A stretch of DNA of 64,000 nt from an uncultured Clostridia bacterium (GCA_944368775.1 CALVXB010000007.1:52925-116924); one strand, 5' to 3'. Shown: positions 18,255-26,913, numbered from the stretch's first letter. Notes: a model not told the origin generated them from the sequence alone. Numbers and translations: made by a program.

Positions 18255-19550
18255 TTACTTTTTACGCAGGTCGATGACGCGCTTGACCTTCCCTTCCGTG
18301 CGGCGGATGGAGAAAGGCTCGACCAGCTTGACCTTGACGTCCAGCTGCAGCACGACGCGCAGGTTGTGCCTGATCTTGGCGACGAGCGCCTCCAGCTTGG
18401 AGTAGTCGGTCAGCAGGCTCGCGTCGTCCACTTCCACACGCACCTCGATGGTATCCATATAATTGACGCGGTCGACGACGATCTCGTACATCTTGCCCAG
18501 CTCGTCCATGCCCATCAGCACGCTCTCGATCTGCGACGGGAAGACGTTGACGCCGCGGATGATGAGCATATCGTCCGTGCGCCCGACCACGCGCGACATG
18601 CGCGCGAGTGTGCGGCCGCAGCGGCAGGGCTCATATGTGATGGAAGTGATGTCCTTGGTGCGGTAGCGCAGCACGGGCATCCCCTCTTTGGTCAGCGTCG
18701 TGATGACCATTTCGCCGAGCTCGCCCTCGCCGAGCACGCGGTTGTGCTCCATGTCGACGATCTCGGGGTAGAACATATCCTCGTTGATGTGCATGCCCGC
18801 CTTTTCGCGGCACTCGCCCGAAACGCCCGGGCCGCCCACTTCGGTCAGGCCGTAGTTTTCGGTCGGCAGCGCACCGAACAGCTTTTGCAGCGATTCGTGC
18901 ATCTCCGCCGTCGATGCCTCCGCGCCCATGCAGACGAGGCGCAGCTTGAGGTCTTTGAGCATCCCCTTGCTCTTGGCCGTCTCGGCGAGGTACATCGCGT
19001 AGCTCGGCGTCGCGATCAGCGCCGTCGCGCCGAAATCTTTCATCAGCATGAGCTGCCGCTCGGTGTTGCCCGAAGAGACGGGCACGACGGTCGCTCCCAG
19101 CTTTTCGACGCCGTAATGCAGCCCGAAGCCGCCCGTAAACAGCCCGTAGCCGAAGGCGACGTGGAAGATATCCTCGTCCGTCGCCCCCGCCATCATCAAA
19201 ATGCGGGCGATGCAGGTGGACCAGTTGTCAAGATCCCTGCGCGTATAGCCGCCGACGACGGGCTTGCCCGTCGTGCCGGAGGACGCGTGCAGGCGGATGA
19301 TCTTTTTCATCGGCACGGCGAACATCCCGTACGGATAGTTGTCGCGCAAATCGTCTTTGGTCGTGTACGGGATCAGCTCGATGTCTTTCAGCGTGCGGAT
19401 GTGCTCGGGCTTGAGCCCGATCTCATCGAACCTGCGGCGGTACAGGGGCACATTTTCGTACGCATACCGCACGATATATTTCAAACGTTCCAGCTGCATC
19501 TCGCGCAGCGCTTTGCGGTCGATCGTTTCGATTTCGGGACTGAACATCAT
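18255..19550 (-). CDS. paaK: phenylacetate-CoA ligase, second copy
   Basis: A 431-residue paralogue of the ligase at 14568-15881, with HASSGTTGKPVVGGYT, YGLTEVGGPG and the conserved GRTDDMLIIRGVNVFPSQ. It is the first gene of the aryl-pyruvate cluster and has its own promoter at 19596-19624. Two clearly diverged ligases around one oxidoreductase suggest distinct aryl or acyl substrates, which is inference. Start at the tandem ATGATG near 19550, preceded by AGGTAGAG. Confidence 0.92.
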   Translation of the reverse strand: MMFSPEIETIDRKALREMQLERLKYIVRYAYENVPLYRRRFDEIGLKPEHIRTLKDIELIPYTTKDDLRDNYPYGMFAVPMKKIIRLHASSGTTGKPVVGGYTRRDLDNWSTCIARILMMAGATDEDIFHVAFGYGLFTGGFGLHYGVEKLGATVVPVSSGNTERQLMLMKDFGATALIATPSYAMYLAETAKSKGMLKDLKLRLVCMGAEASTAEMHESLQKLFGALPTENYGLTEVGGPGVSGECREKAGMHINEDMFYPEIVDMEHNRVLGEGELGEMVITTLTKEGMPVLRYRTKDITSITYEPCRCGRTLARMSRVVGRTDDMLIIRGVNVFPSQIESVLMGMDELGKMYEIVVDRVNYMDTIEVRVEVDDASLLTDYSKLEALVAKIRHNLRVVLQLDVKVKLVEPFSIRRTEGKVKRVIDLRKK

Positions 19551-19571
19551 AACTCTACCTCGATGATTATT

Positions 19572-19586
19572 CCGAATAGGAATCAG
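19572..19586. promoter_or_regulatory. small inverted repeat in the paaK-ior leader, possible operator
   Basis: ATTCCGAATAGGAAT has perfect 5-bp arms around a 5-base centre. It lies between the promoter and the first start codon of the aryl-pyruvate cluster. A repressor site or small mRNA hairpin is possible; no regulator is identified. Confidence 0.4.
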
Positions 19587-19595
19587 TTACCTATT

Positions 19596-19624
19596 ATTTT
19601 ATCACATTTCGAGCGCCGTTGCAA
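19596..19624 (-). promoter_or_regulatory. vegetative promoter of the paaK-iorAB cluster
   Basis: Minus-strand TTGCAA, 17-bp spacer, TAAAAT, upstream of the second paaK copy at 19550. Confidence 0.72.
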
Positions 19625-19672
19625 TCCTTTCGCCAAAGTTCACGCAATTTCTGTGAAAAAACCGCACAAAGA

Positions 19673-19702
19673 AAGGGGCGCGCCGACATCGGTACGCCCC
19701 TT
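19673..19702 (-). terminator. probable terminator of ddh
   Basis: Minus-strand stem AAGGGGCG / CGCCCCTT with a 14-base loop, followed by TCTTTG. The T tract is weak, so efficiency is uncertain. Confidence 0.55.
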
Positions 19703-19722
19703 CGGTGCGATACTGCCGCCGA

Positions 19723-20703
19723 TCAGAGCAGCGTGCGGCGCTGCTCTGCCTCGGAGAGCGGGCAAAGATACTTCGGCGCGACGTCGAATGCGGTGACTGC
19801 GCCCGTCTTGCCCTCCTTGTGCAGGCGGTAGACGGCGCGCGCGTAGGCGACGAGCACGCTCGAGGTGAATTCGGGGTTGCTGTCCAGCTTCAAAGAAAAC
19901 TCCATCAGGAAGCGGCTGCCCGTCGCCGAGCGGCCGGAGCGCAGCACGAAGCCGCCGTGCGGGATGCCCGCATGGTCGCGCTGCAATTCTTCTTCCGAAA
20001 TAAAATGCACCGTCGTGTCGTAGTCGGCGAAATAATCGGGCATCGTCTTGATGTCGCGCTCGATGCGCGCGAGGTCCGCGCCCTCTTCGGCGACGACGTA
20101 GCACTCGCGCGTGTGCTTTTCGCGCGTGGTCAACGCGGGCTCTTCGCCGCTGCGCACGCGGCGCAGCGCCTCCTCGACGGGTACCGTGTACTGCCGCGCG
20201 TCCTTGACGCCGGGCACGCGGCGGATGGCGTCGCTGTGGCCCTGGCTGACGCCCTTGCCCCAGAAGGTGTACGTTTTGCCCTGCGAGAGCGCCGAACCGA
20301 AGTAGATGCGCGCGAGTGAGAACAGGCCGGGATCCCAGCCGATGCTCATTGCGCCGACGTGGCCGGCCTCCTTCGCCGCCGCGTCCAGGCGGTCGAAATA
20401 TTCGGGGATGTGCGCGTGGGTGTCGAAGCTGTCCACCGTGTCGAACAGGCGCACGACCTCCGCCGACTGCTTGGGCAGGTCGGTCGCGCTGCCGCCGCAC
20501 AAGATCATCACGTCGATCTTGCCGACGTAATCTGCCATCGCATCCATCTTCTCCACCTTGACGGGGAGAACGGTCTTGACCGCAGCAGGGTCGCGGCGGG
20601 TAAAGACGGCGACGACCTCCATATCCTCATTCTGTGTGGCCGCGTACTGCACGCCGCGGCCCAGGTTGCCGTATCCGACGATACCGATCCTGATTTTTTC
20701 CAT
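19723..20703 (-). CDS. ddh: meso-diaminopimelate dehydrogenase
   Basis: A 326-residue NADPH-dependent enzyme that makes meso-DAP from tetrahydrodipicolinate and ammonia in one step. It opens with the Rossmann motif GIVGYGNLGRG and has CGGSATDLP, SIGWDPGLFSL and GKGVSQGHSDA, diagnostic of Ddh, plus the C-terminal PKYLCPLSEAE. Length matches the family. The organism therefore probably uses the short dehydrogenase branch of lysine and peptidoglycan precursor synthesis. Start ATG with GAGGT nine bases upstream. Confidence 0.95.
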   Translation of the reverse strand: MEKIRIGIVGYGNLGRGVQYAATQNEDMEVVAVFTRRDPAAVKTVLPVKVEKMDAMADYVGKIDVMILCGGSATDLPKQSAEVVRLFDTVDSFDTHAHIPEYFDRLDAAAKEAGHVGAMSIGWDPGLFSLARIYFGSALSQGKTYTFWGKGVSQGHSDAIRRVPGVKDARQYTVPVEEALRRVRSGEEPALTTREKHTRECYVVAEEGADLARIERDIKTMPDYFADYDTTVHFISEEELQRDHAGIPHGGFVLRSGRSATGSRFLMEFSLKLDSNPEFTSSVLVAYARAVYRLHKEGKTGAVTAFDVAPKYLCPLSEAEQRRTLL

Positions 20704-20776
20704 AAGACGTTTTACCTCATATGCTTATAATAAATTTTGAACTGTTTTGAAGATCTCGCCGCGAGCGAAGCCACGA

Positions 20777-21313
20777 TCAGATATCCGCCTCCGCGAGGAC
20801 GTTTTTGCCGAGATCTTTGAGCGAAAGGTGGACGCCGTCCAACAGCAGATAGCTGCGCGGCGTCCCGTTTTTGGGGAGGGATACCGAGCCGCAGTTGGCG
20901 ACAAGCACGCCGCCGCGCCGCTCAATAAAGCCGGTGTGATAATGGCCGTAAAAGAAGGCGTCGCCGCAGTTTTTGGGCAGCGCGTCGATGCTGAACTTAT
21001 CGCCGTGCTGCAAAAAGATCTTTTTGCCCTCCGCGATGAGTACGCCCTCCGATACAAACTCAAAGTCGGAGATCATCGTGTCGACGTCGCTGTCGCAGTT
21101 GCCCTTGATGACGGTCAGGCGGTCGACCAGGCCGTTCAAGATCTTGGCGACGCCCATCGGATCGTAGCCTTCGGGGAGCGGGTTGCGCGGCCCGTGGTTG
21201 TAGATGTCGCCGAGCAGGATGAGCCGGTCTGCGCCCTCCTCTCCGAGAAGGTCTGCGACGCGCTGCGCGTAGATGCGCGAGCCGTGGATGTCGGAAGCGA
21301 TCAAAAATTTCAT
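20777..21313 (-). CDS. YfcE-like metallophosphodiesterase
   Basis: A 178-residue calcineurin-like phosphoesterase of the YfcE/MJ0936 family. Metal ligands appear as SDIHGS, LGDIYNHGPRN, GNCDSDVD, the isolated His in LQHGDKF, and YGHYHTG. Known relatives hydrolyse phosphodiesters with Mn2+; the physiological substrate is unknown. Start ATG with AAGGAGAG well placed upstream. It lies between ddh and galM, preceded by repeat copy 5. Confidence 0.88.
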   Translation of the reverse strand: MKFLIASDIHGSRIYAQRVADLLGEEGADRLILLGDIYNHGPRNPLPEGYDPMGVAKILNGLVDRLTVIKGNCDSDVDTMISDFEFVSEGVLIAEGKKIFLQHGDKFSIDALPKNCGDAFFYGHYHTGFIERRGGVLVANCGSVSLPKNGTPRSYLLLDGVHLSLKDLGKNVLAEADI

Positions 21314-21400
21314 AAAATCCCTTTCTCTCCTTGCAAAACCGCAAAAACGGCGCGAAAGGCACCGTTTTGCGGAATTATATACGATAAATCAAAATTTTCG

Positions 21401-21445
21401 GCGATTTGCGTAGTACTCTGTCTGACATAGATCGCCGTAAGTCGC
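21401..21445 (+). repeat. dispersed palindromic element, copy 5 (long form, wobble-paired arms)
   Basis: Outer arms GCGATTTGCG / CGTAAGTCGC pair throughout if two G-T wobbles are allowed. The inner part is TAGTACTCTGTCTGACATAGATCGC. It ends four bases before the galM stop codon complement. Confidence 0.88.
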
Positions 21446-21448
21446 ACA

Positions 21449-22498
21449 TTATTTGTGCGTGAACTTGTAAGTCGTGGCGTAGTGGTAGATCTTATTTTTA
21501 TCGAACACGGGGTCGCCGTGCATCGCATACGACGGGCAGTTGACGGCGTTCGGGATGAACTGCGACTCGAGGCAAAGACCGGAGCGCGGCCCGTAGTGGC
21601 CGGATTTGCCGTCGTGGTCGAGCTTGTTGCAGGTGTACAGCTGCAGCGCGGGCTTGTTGGTGAACACTTCCATCGTGATGCCCGACTCCTCGCTCGAAAC
21701 TTCTGCCGCCTTCGTAAATTCGTTCGGGCGCTTGTTGAGCAGGTAGTTGACGTCATAGCCGCCCTGTTTGACGATGTCGGCATCCGACGTGTCGCCGATC
21801 CGCTCGCCGATCTTGTGCGGCGTGCGGAAATCGAATGGAGTGCCCTTCACGTTGCGGAAAGAGCCGTGCGGGATGAGCGCGTCGTCCGTCGGCGTGATCT
21901 TGTCTGCATTGATGGTCAGCGTATGGTCGAGCACATCCCCTTCCGCCTCGCCGTTTAAGTTGAAGCAGGCATGGTTGGTCATGTTGATGACCGTCTTGCG
22001 GTCGGCCATCGCGGCATATTCGATGCGCAGCTCGCCGTCCACCAGCGAATAGCGGATCTGCACGTTCAGGTTGCCGGGGTAATTTTCTTCGCTGTCTGGG
22101 CTGGTCAAGCTCAAAGCGAGCGTGTTGCCGTCGCGGCCTTCAAAGACGTAATTCCAAAGTTTTTTATCGAAACCGATCTGGCCGCCGTGCAGGTGGTGGC
22201 CGTGATCGTTTTTGAAGAGGTCATAGTCGACGCCGTCGATGCACATATGGCCGTTTTCGATGCGGTTGGCACAGCGGCCGATGATCCCGCCGATATACTC
22301 GGGATTGCGCTCGTAGCTCGCCACATCGTTGTAACCGAGGACCACGTCGACGGGATAGCCGCGCCTGTCGGCGACCCGCAGCGATTGGATGATGCCGCCC
22401 ATGTTCAGGATCACCGCCTCGTTGACGCCGTCCTTGATGCGAAACGCCATTACATTTCTGCCGTCTGCCGTCTTCCCGAATATGCTCGATTGAATCAT
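21449..22498 (-). CDS. galM: aldose 1-epimerase (galactose mutarotase)
   Basis: A 349-residue mutarotase that interconverts alpha and beta anomers of hexoses. Recognisable signatures are NGHHLHGG-like DHGHHLHGG, INMTNHACFNLNGE (catalytic His), DYDLFKN-type VDYDLFKND, and the C-terminal GLCLESQFIPNAVN with the catalytic Glu. The ATG at 22498 is preferred over a GTG at 22507 because AAGGAG is then eight bases away. Transcribed from its own promoter with a strong 5' hairpin. Confidence 0.92.
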   Translation of the reverse strand: MIQSSIFGKTADGRNVMAFRIKDGVNEAVILNMGGIIQSLRVADRRGYPVDVVLGYNDVASYERNPEYIGGIIGRCANRIENGHMCIDGVDYDLFKNDHGHHLHGGQIGFDKKLWNYVFEGRDGNTLALSLTSPDSEENYPGNLNVQIRYSLVDGELRIEYAAMADRKTVINMTNHACFNLNGEAEGDVLDHTLTINADKITPTDDALIPHGSFRNVKGTPFDFRTPHKIGERIGDTSDADIVKQGGYDVNYLLNKRPNEFTKAAEVSSEESGITMEVFTNKPALQLYTCNKLDHDGKSGHYGPRSGLCLESQFIPNAVNCPSYAMHGDPVFDKNKIYHYATTYKFTHK

Positions 22499-22629
22499 TG
22501 TCTGCACTCCTTAAGAGAATTTCTATGATCGCGCCCCCGCAGGGCGATCTCTCGCAGTTGCCGCCCGCGTTCGAGCGAAAATATGCCGCGCCTTCAAACG
22601 CGCGCCGCGCCCCCTTAACACAATATATA

Positions 22630-22658
22630 GAGGGAGAACTCATCATTCTCCCTCTATT
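22630..22658. promoter_or_regulatory. perfect hairpin at the predicted 5' end of the galM mRNA
   Basis: Arms AGAGGGAGAA / TTCTCCCTCT around CTCATCA. It overlaps the end of the -10 box, so it would form at the very 5' end of the transcript. It could stabilise the mRNA, serve as an operator, or stop read-through from trpB2; the T tract is too weak for a clear terminator. Confidence 0.6.
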
Positions 22659-22684
22659 ATACCACTAAAATCAGCCTTTGTAAA
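22656..22684 (-). promoter_or_regulatory. vegetative promoter of galM
   Basis: Minus-strand TTTACA, 17-bp spacer, TATAAT. Confidence 0.75.
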
Positions 22685-22707
22685 TGGTTTTGCCGGAATT
22701 TATTCCG

Positions 22708-24090
22708 TTATTTATTCTGCGGGATATCCGGAATGGATGCAAAGCCCTTCGCGAGATCCTCGTCCGTCGGGATGCTGTCCGTCATGGTGCCGTCGTTGTA
22801 CTGTTTATAGGCCGCCATATCGAAGTAGCCGGTGCCCGTCAGACCGAAGAGGATGGTCTTTGCCTCGCCCGTCTCCTTGCACTTGAGCGCCTCGTCGATG
22901 GCGACGCGGATGGCGTGGCTGGATTCGGGTGCGGGCAGGATGCCCTCGGTGCGCGCAAACTGCTCTGCCGCCTCAAACACCTTGGTCTGCTCGACGGCGA
23001 CGGCGCGCATCAGCCCCTCGTGATACAGTTCGGAGACGATCGGACTCATGCCGTGGTAGCGCAGGCCGCCCGCATGGCTGGCGGAGGGCATGAACCCGCA
23101 GCCGAGCGTGTACATCTTGGCGAGCGGCGTGATCTTCGCGCTGTCGCAGAAGTCGTAGACGAATTTGCCGCGCGTGAGCGAAGGGCAGCTCGCCGGTTCG
23201 ACGCCGATAAATTCGATGTCGTTCTTTCCGAGGATCTTGTCCCCCATAAACGGCGCGATCAGGCCGCCGTAGTTGGAGCCGCCGCCGACGCAGCCGATGA
23301 CGATATCCGGCTGCACGCCGTATTTATCCATCGCCGCCTTGCTCTCGAGGCCGATGACCGATTGGTGCAGCACGACGTGGTCGAGCACGCTGCCGAGCAC
23401 ATAGCGGCAAGAGGGCGTCGTGACCGCCTTTTCGACCGCCTCGCTAATGGCGCAGCCGAGCGAACCGCCCGTGCCGGGGAACTCTTTGAGGATCTTGCGC
23501 CCCGCTTCCGTCGTATCAGAGGGGGACGGGATGACCTTCGCGCCGTAGGTGCGCATGACCTCCTTGCGGTACGGCTTCTGCTCGCTGGAGACCTTGACCA
23601 TATACACGGAGAGATCCAGCCCGTAGAAGGCGCACGCCATGGAGAGCGCCGTGCCCCACTGCCCCGCGCCCGTCTCCGTCGTGACCGACTTCAGCCCCTG
23701 CTTCTTCGCATAGTACGCCTGCGCGACGGCCGAGTTGAGCTTGTGCGAGCCGGAGGTGTTATTGCCTTCAAACTTATAATAGATATGCGCGGGCGTGCCG
23801 AGCGCCTTTTCGAGGACGTAGGCGCGCACCAGCGGCGACGGGCGATACATCTTGTAGAAGGAACGGATGTCCTCCGGGATGTCGATATAGACGTCCGTGC
23901 GGTTAAGCTCCTGCTCGACGCACTCGTCGCAGAAAACGGCCTTGAGCTCCTCCGGTTTGCAAGGCTGCAGCGTAGCCGGATTCAAAAACGGCTCGTGCTT
24001 ATGCTGCATGACGGCGTTCAGGTTATACCACTGCTTCGGGATCTCGTCTTCGGAAAGGTAGATCTTGTACGGGATCGGTTTGGTTGCCAT
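22708..24090 (-). CDS. trpB2: TrpB2-type tryptophan synthase beta chain
   Basis: A 460-residue PLP enzyme of the TrpB2 subfamily, distinguished by its long N-terminal part (IPKQWYNLNAVM, RPSPLVRA) from the usual 400-residue TrpB. The PLP lysine is in NNTSGSHKLN, followed by ETGAGQWGTALS and the phosphate loop GCVGGGSNYGG. It would make tryptophan from serine and indole. No trpA or other trp genes adjoin it, so indole salvage is likely. The start at 24090 (GGAGG 10 bases upstream) is chosen because the longer frame runs through the T-box leader. Confidence 0.93.
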   Translation of the reverse strand: MATKPIPYKIYLSEDEIPKQWYNLNAVMQHKHEPFLNPATLQPCKPEELKAVFCDECVEQELNRTDVYIDIPEDIRSFYKMYRPSPLVRAYVLEKALGTPAHIYYKFEGNNTSGSHKLNSAVAQAYYAKKQGLKSVTTETGAGQWGTALSMACAFYGLDLSVYMVKVSSEQKPYRKEVMRTYGAKVIPSPSDTTEAGRKILKEFPGTGGSLGCAISEAVEKAVTTPSCRYVLGSVLDHVVLHQSVIGLESKAAMDKYGVQPDIVIGCVGGGSNYGGLIAPFMGDKILGKNDIEFIGVEPASCPSLTRGKFVYDFCDSAKITPLAKMYTLGCGFMPSASHAGGLRYHGMSPIVSELYHEGLMRAVAVEQTKVFEAAEQFARTEGILPAPESSHAIRVAIDEALKCKETGEAKTILFGLTGTGYFDMAAYKQYNDGTMTDSIPTDEDLAKGFASIPDIPQNK

Positions 24091-24124
24091 TTTTGTGTTC
24101 CTCCTGATATAAAAATATTTTTTT

Positions 24125-24390
24125 GACAAAAAAAAGCACGACCGACTCGTTTTGGGACGAATCGATCGTGTTGCCACCCAAGTTCGCCGCGCCCGATAAA
24201 GGCGCCGCCTCATTACGGATACTATCATATCCTCTTCCTGTAACGTGAAAGCCACGTCGAGCACTACTCGTCACCTTTCGCACCCGCCCTCGGTAATCCA
24301 TTCGCGCTGCGCCGAACCGTTTCCATCCCACCGCCGGAAACTCTCTGTGCGTTCGTCCACGCAGGTTACTACTTTACCTCATCGGTTTTC
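24125..24390 (-). promoter_or_regulatory. T-box riboswitch, tryptophan specifier
   Basis: Minus-strand leader with the T-box order: AAAGTAGTA near the 5' end, AGAGAG at 24341-24346, GAATGGATTACCGAG at 24289-24303 carrying specifier TGG (24298-24300), and the T-box GGGTGGCAACACG at 24168-24180. A terminator hairpin follows. Uncharged tRNA-Trp would favour antitermination. The specifier agrees with the TrpB2 product. Confidence 0.94.
24128..24170 (-). terminator. T-box leader terminator
   Basis: Minus-strand hairpin CACGATCGATTCGTCC paired with the GACTCGGTCGTG side, then an A/T-rich run of eight T residues. It overlaps the end of the T-box sequence, as expected for mutually exclusive terminator and antiterminator folds. 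Confidence 0.88.
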
Positions 24391-24393
24391 TCA

Positions 24394-24422
24394 ATCATAC
24401 CATACCCGAAAAAGTTTGTCAA
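24394..24422 (-). promoter_or_regulatory. strong vegetative promoter of the T-box/trpB2 unit
   Basis: Minus-strand perfect -35 TTGACA, 17-bp spacer and TATGAT, directly upstream of the T-box leader. Confidence 0.9.
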
Positions 24423-24512
24423 CCGTTTGAAAGGATATTTTTTTGAAAAATTTTTTCACGGAATTTGTCTCCGCGCGCGCAGAATATACGCCGCGCGCGC
24501 AAACTATACCGT

Positions 24513-25187
24513 ATGAAGACGCTCTCCTTTCTCCTCGCCGCACTGCTCTGTATATGCCCGCCCGTGTGCGGAACGCGCCCCGCGGCCGCCGCGCCCGCCG
24601 CCCGGACGGACGCAGGCGAGCGCGTCATCTATCTCACCTTCGACGACGGCCCGACCGACTCGACGACGCCCAAAGCGCTCGATATCCTGCGCGAGTTCGG
24701 CGTAAAGGCGACCTTTTTCGTGATCGGGCGGCAGATCCGCGGGCGAGAAGAGATCTTGCGCCGCACCGCGGCCGAGGGGCACGCGATCGGCATCCACACC
24801 TACACGCACGACTACGCCGCCATTTACCGCAGCCGCGAGGCGCTGCTCGAGGACATCGGCCGCTGCCGCGACGCCATCCGCTCCGTACTGCCACGCTACA
24901 GCCGGAAGATCTACCGCTTCCCGGGCGGGTCCTTCCTCTGCCCCGATCTGCGCGCCGCCGTAAAAGCGGCAGGTTACCGTTATTACGATTGGAACGCATC
25001 CGCAGGCGATGCGGAGGGCAGTTATTCCGCCGAACAGCTGTTTGAAAACGCCGTACGGAGCGCGCAAAACAAAGACTCCGTCCTGCTGTTGCTGCACGAC
25101 GGGGTCGGCTATCGGCAGACGCTGCGCGCGCTGCCGAAGATCATCGGATATTTTCAAAATGAAGGGTATCGGTTCAAGACGCTCTGA
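24513..25187 (+). CDS. secreted polysaccharide deacetylase (NodB domain)
   Basis: A 224-residue exported protein with signal peptide MKTLSFLLAALLCICPP and a CE4 NodB domain. Metal and catalytic motifs are TFDDGPT (motif 1), HTYTHDY (motif 2, His pair) and RFPGGS (motif 3), with LLLHDG near the end. Relatives deacetylate peptidoglycan or other GlcNAc/MurNAc polymers; it resembles PdaA-type enzymes but the substrate cannot be fixed. The ATG at 24513 is chosen for the signal peptide; no clear Shine-Dalgarno site is seen. It lies divergent from the trpB2 promoter. Confidence 0.87.
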   Translation: MKTLSFLLAALLCICPPVCGTRPAAAAPAARTDAGERVIYLTFDDGPTDSTTPKALDILREFGVKATFFVIGRQIRGREEILRRTAAEGHAIGIHTYTHDYAAIYRSREALLEDIGRCRDAIRSVLPRYSRKIYRFPGGSFLCPDLRAAVKAAGYRYYDWNASAGDAEGSYSAEQLFENAVRSAQNKDSVLLLLHDGVGYRQTLRALPKIIGYFQNEGYRFKTL

Positions 25188-25213
25188 TCGCGGGATACAG
25201 GAGCCGCTTGGGT

Positions 25214-26125
25214 TCAGTCGAGCTGTAGCGCGCCGCGCAGCTCGTTGACGTCGGCGACGCCGTGCGCATCCAGCCAAGAGTTCAGCCCTTCAATGATCTT
25301 GGGCATGGCGAGGGTATCCGAGAAGTTCGCCGTGCCCACCTGCACCGCGGCCGCGCCCGCGAGGATAAATTGCAGCGCGTCCTCTGCGCAAGTGATGCCG
25401 CCCATGCCCATGACGGGGATGCCGACCGCGTTGCACGCCTCCCAGACCATGCGCACCGCGATCGGGCGGATGCCCGCGCCCGACACGCCCGCCGTGACGT
25501 TGGCAAAAAAGGGCCTGCGCCGTTCGATGTCGATGACCATACCGTTGAGTGTATTGATGAGCGACAGCGCGTCCGCGCCGCCCTCCTCCGCCGCGCGCGC
25601 GTTGGCGGGGATACTCTCGACGTTGGGAGAAAGTTTGACCATGAGCGGCGTATGCTTGAGCGCGCTCTTGGCGACGCGCGTCGCCTCCTTGACGCTCTCC
25701 GGGCGGATGCCGAAGGCCATGCCGCCGCATCTGACGTTGGGGCAGGAGATGTTCAGCTCGATCATATCGACCAACCCGTCTAGCCGCGCGCAGATGCCCT
25801 CGTAGTCCTCCAGCGTGCGGCCGGCGACGTTTGCGACGATCGCGATATGTTTGCTCTTCAAAAAATCGAGGTCGTCGCGCAAAAACACGTCGACGCCGGG
25901 GTTTTGCAGGCCGACCGAGTTGAGGATGACGCCGTGCGCCTCCGCGATGCGGGGCGTCGGGTTGCCGAGCCGCGGCTCGAGCGTCAGCCCCTTGGTACTG
26001 ATGCCGCCCAAGCAGGAGATGTCGTAGATCTCGTCAAACTCTTTACCGAACCCGAAGGTGCCGCTCGCCGCGATGACGGGGTTTTTGAAGTTGACCCCGC
26101 AGATATTGACATTCAGCTTTGCCAT
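25214..26125 (-). CDS. pyrD: dihydroorotate dehydrogenase B, catalytic subunit
   Basis: A 303-residue FMN-binding class 1B enzyme oxidising dihydroorotate to orotate with electrons passed to PyrK and NAD+. The active-site cysteine lies in NISCPNVRCGG. Substrate and FMN motifs include NSVGLQNPG, KLSPNV and GMGGITCAEDALQFI. Its start overlaps the pyrK stop by one base (TGATG). Last gene of the pyr operon. Confidence 0.95.
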   Translation of the reverse strand: MAKLNVNICGVNFKNPVIAASGTFGFGKEFDEIYDISCLGGISTKGLTLEPRLGNPTPRIAEAHGVILNSVGLQNPGVDVFLRDDLDFLKSKHIAIVANVAGRTLEDYEGICARLDGLVDMIELNISCPNVRCGGMAFGIRPESVKEATRVAKSALKHTPLMVKLSPNVESIPANARAAEEGGADALSLINTLNGMVIDIERRRPFFANVTAGVSGAGIRPIAVRMVWEACNAVGIPVMGMGGITCAEDALQFILAGAAAVQVGTANFSDTLAMPKIIEGLNSWLDAHGVADVNELRGALQLD

Positions 26126-26901
26126 CAGATCTCCACCTCATTGATATCGAAGACGGGCCCGTCCTTGCAGACGCGCGCGTTCTCTTCCGAACCGCTCTTT
26201 TTGCACACGCACACGAGGCAGGCGCCGATGCCGCAGCCCATGCGCTCCTCCAACGAGACGAAGCACGGAGTCTCTATTTTGCGCTCGGCCAGCCCCGCTT
26301 TCAAAGCACGCAACATGGGCGTCGGGCCGCAGGATAAAATCAAATCGGGGCGCGCCTCTTCAAAGTCTTCAAAAAACTTGGAGACGGCCGTTCCCTTCTC
26401 GCCGAAACTACCGTCATCCGTCATGATAAAGGCAGCGTCCGACCGATGATCGTACTTACCGAAGGTACTGACGAACTTTGCGCTGCGGAAACCCATATAT
26501 GAGCGAAAATGCTTGTCGCTTTCATGATATTCTTGCAGGACGGAGAGGAGTGGAAATACTCCCACTCCGCCGCCGATCAGCGCGACGCGCTTCTGTTCTT
26601 CCGCGATGCGAAACCCGTTGCCGAGCGGCAGGACACAGGCGAGCGCATCGCCCTCCTTCACGCGCGAAAGAAGGCGCGTCCCTTCGCCCTTGACCTGATA
26701 ACACACGCATACGGTACGCGATACGCGGTCATATGACATGACGGCAAACGGACGGCGCAAAAGATGCGCCCCGTCTCCGACGGAAAGATTCAAAAACTGG
26801 CCGCAGCGAAAATCGATCTCTTCCGGAAGCGCAAGATCGAGCTCATAGATCCCGGGCGCGATTTGTTCGTTGGTACAAACTTTTACTGCTAATTCTTTCA
26901 T
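26125..26901 (-). CDS. pyrK: dihydroorotate dehydrogenase B, electron transfer subunit
   Basis: A 258-residue FAD and 2Fe-2S protein partnering PyrD. It has the FAD motif RRPFAVMS, the NAD-binding GGGVGVFPLL, and a C-terminal iron-sulfur pattern with Cys residues in CGIGACLVC and RVCKDGP. The ATG at 26901 is chosen because family members begin close to this position; an in-frame ATG at 26919 lies inside repeat copy 6. Neither start has a convincing Shine-Dalgarno site. Confidence 0.93.
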   Translation of the reverse strand: MKELAVKVCTNEQIAPGIYELDLALPEEIDFRCGQFLNLSVGDGAHLLRRPFAVMSYDRVSRTVCVCYQVKGEGTRLLSRVKEGDALACVLPLGNGFRIAEEQKRVALIGGGVGVFPLLSVLQEYHESDKHFRSYMGFRSAKFVSTFGKYDHRSDAAFIMTDDGSFGEKGTAVSKFFEDFEEARPDLILSCGPTPMLRALKAGLAERKIETPCFVSLEERMGCGIGACLVCVCKKSGSEENARVCKDGPVFDINEVEI

Positions 26902-26913
26902 AAAACCACACAC

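Noticed and set aside
24023..24331. Open frames running through the T-box leader upstream of trpB2.
   Set aside because: The region is explained by T-box RNA motifs, the terminator and the promoter; the protein has no conserved residues before the ATG at 24090.
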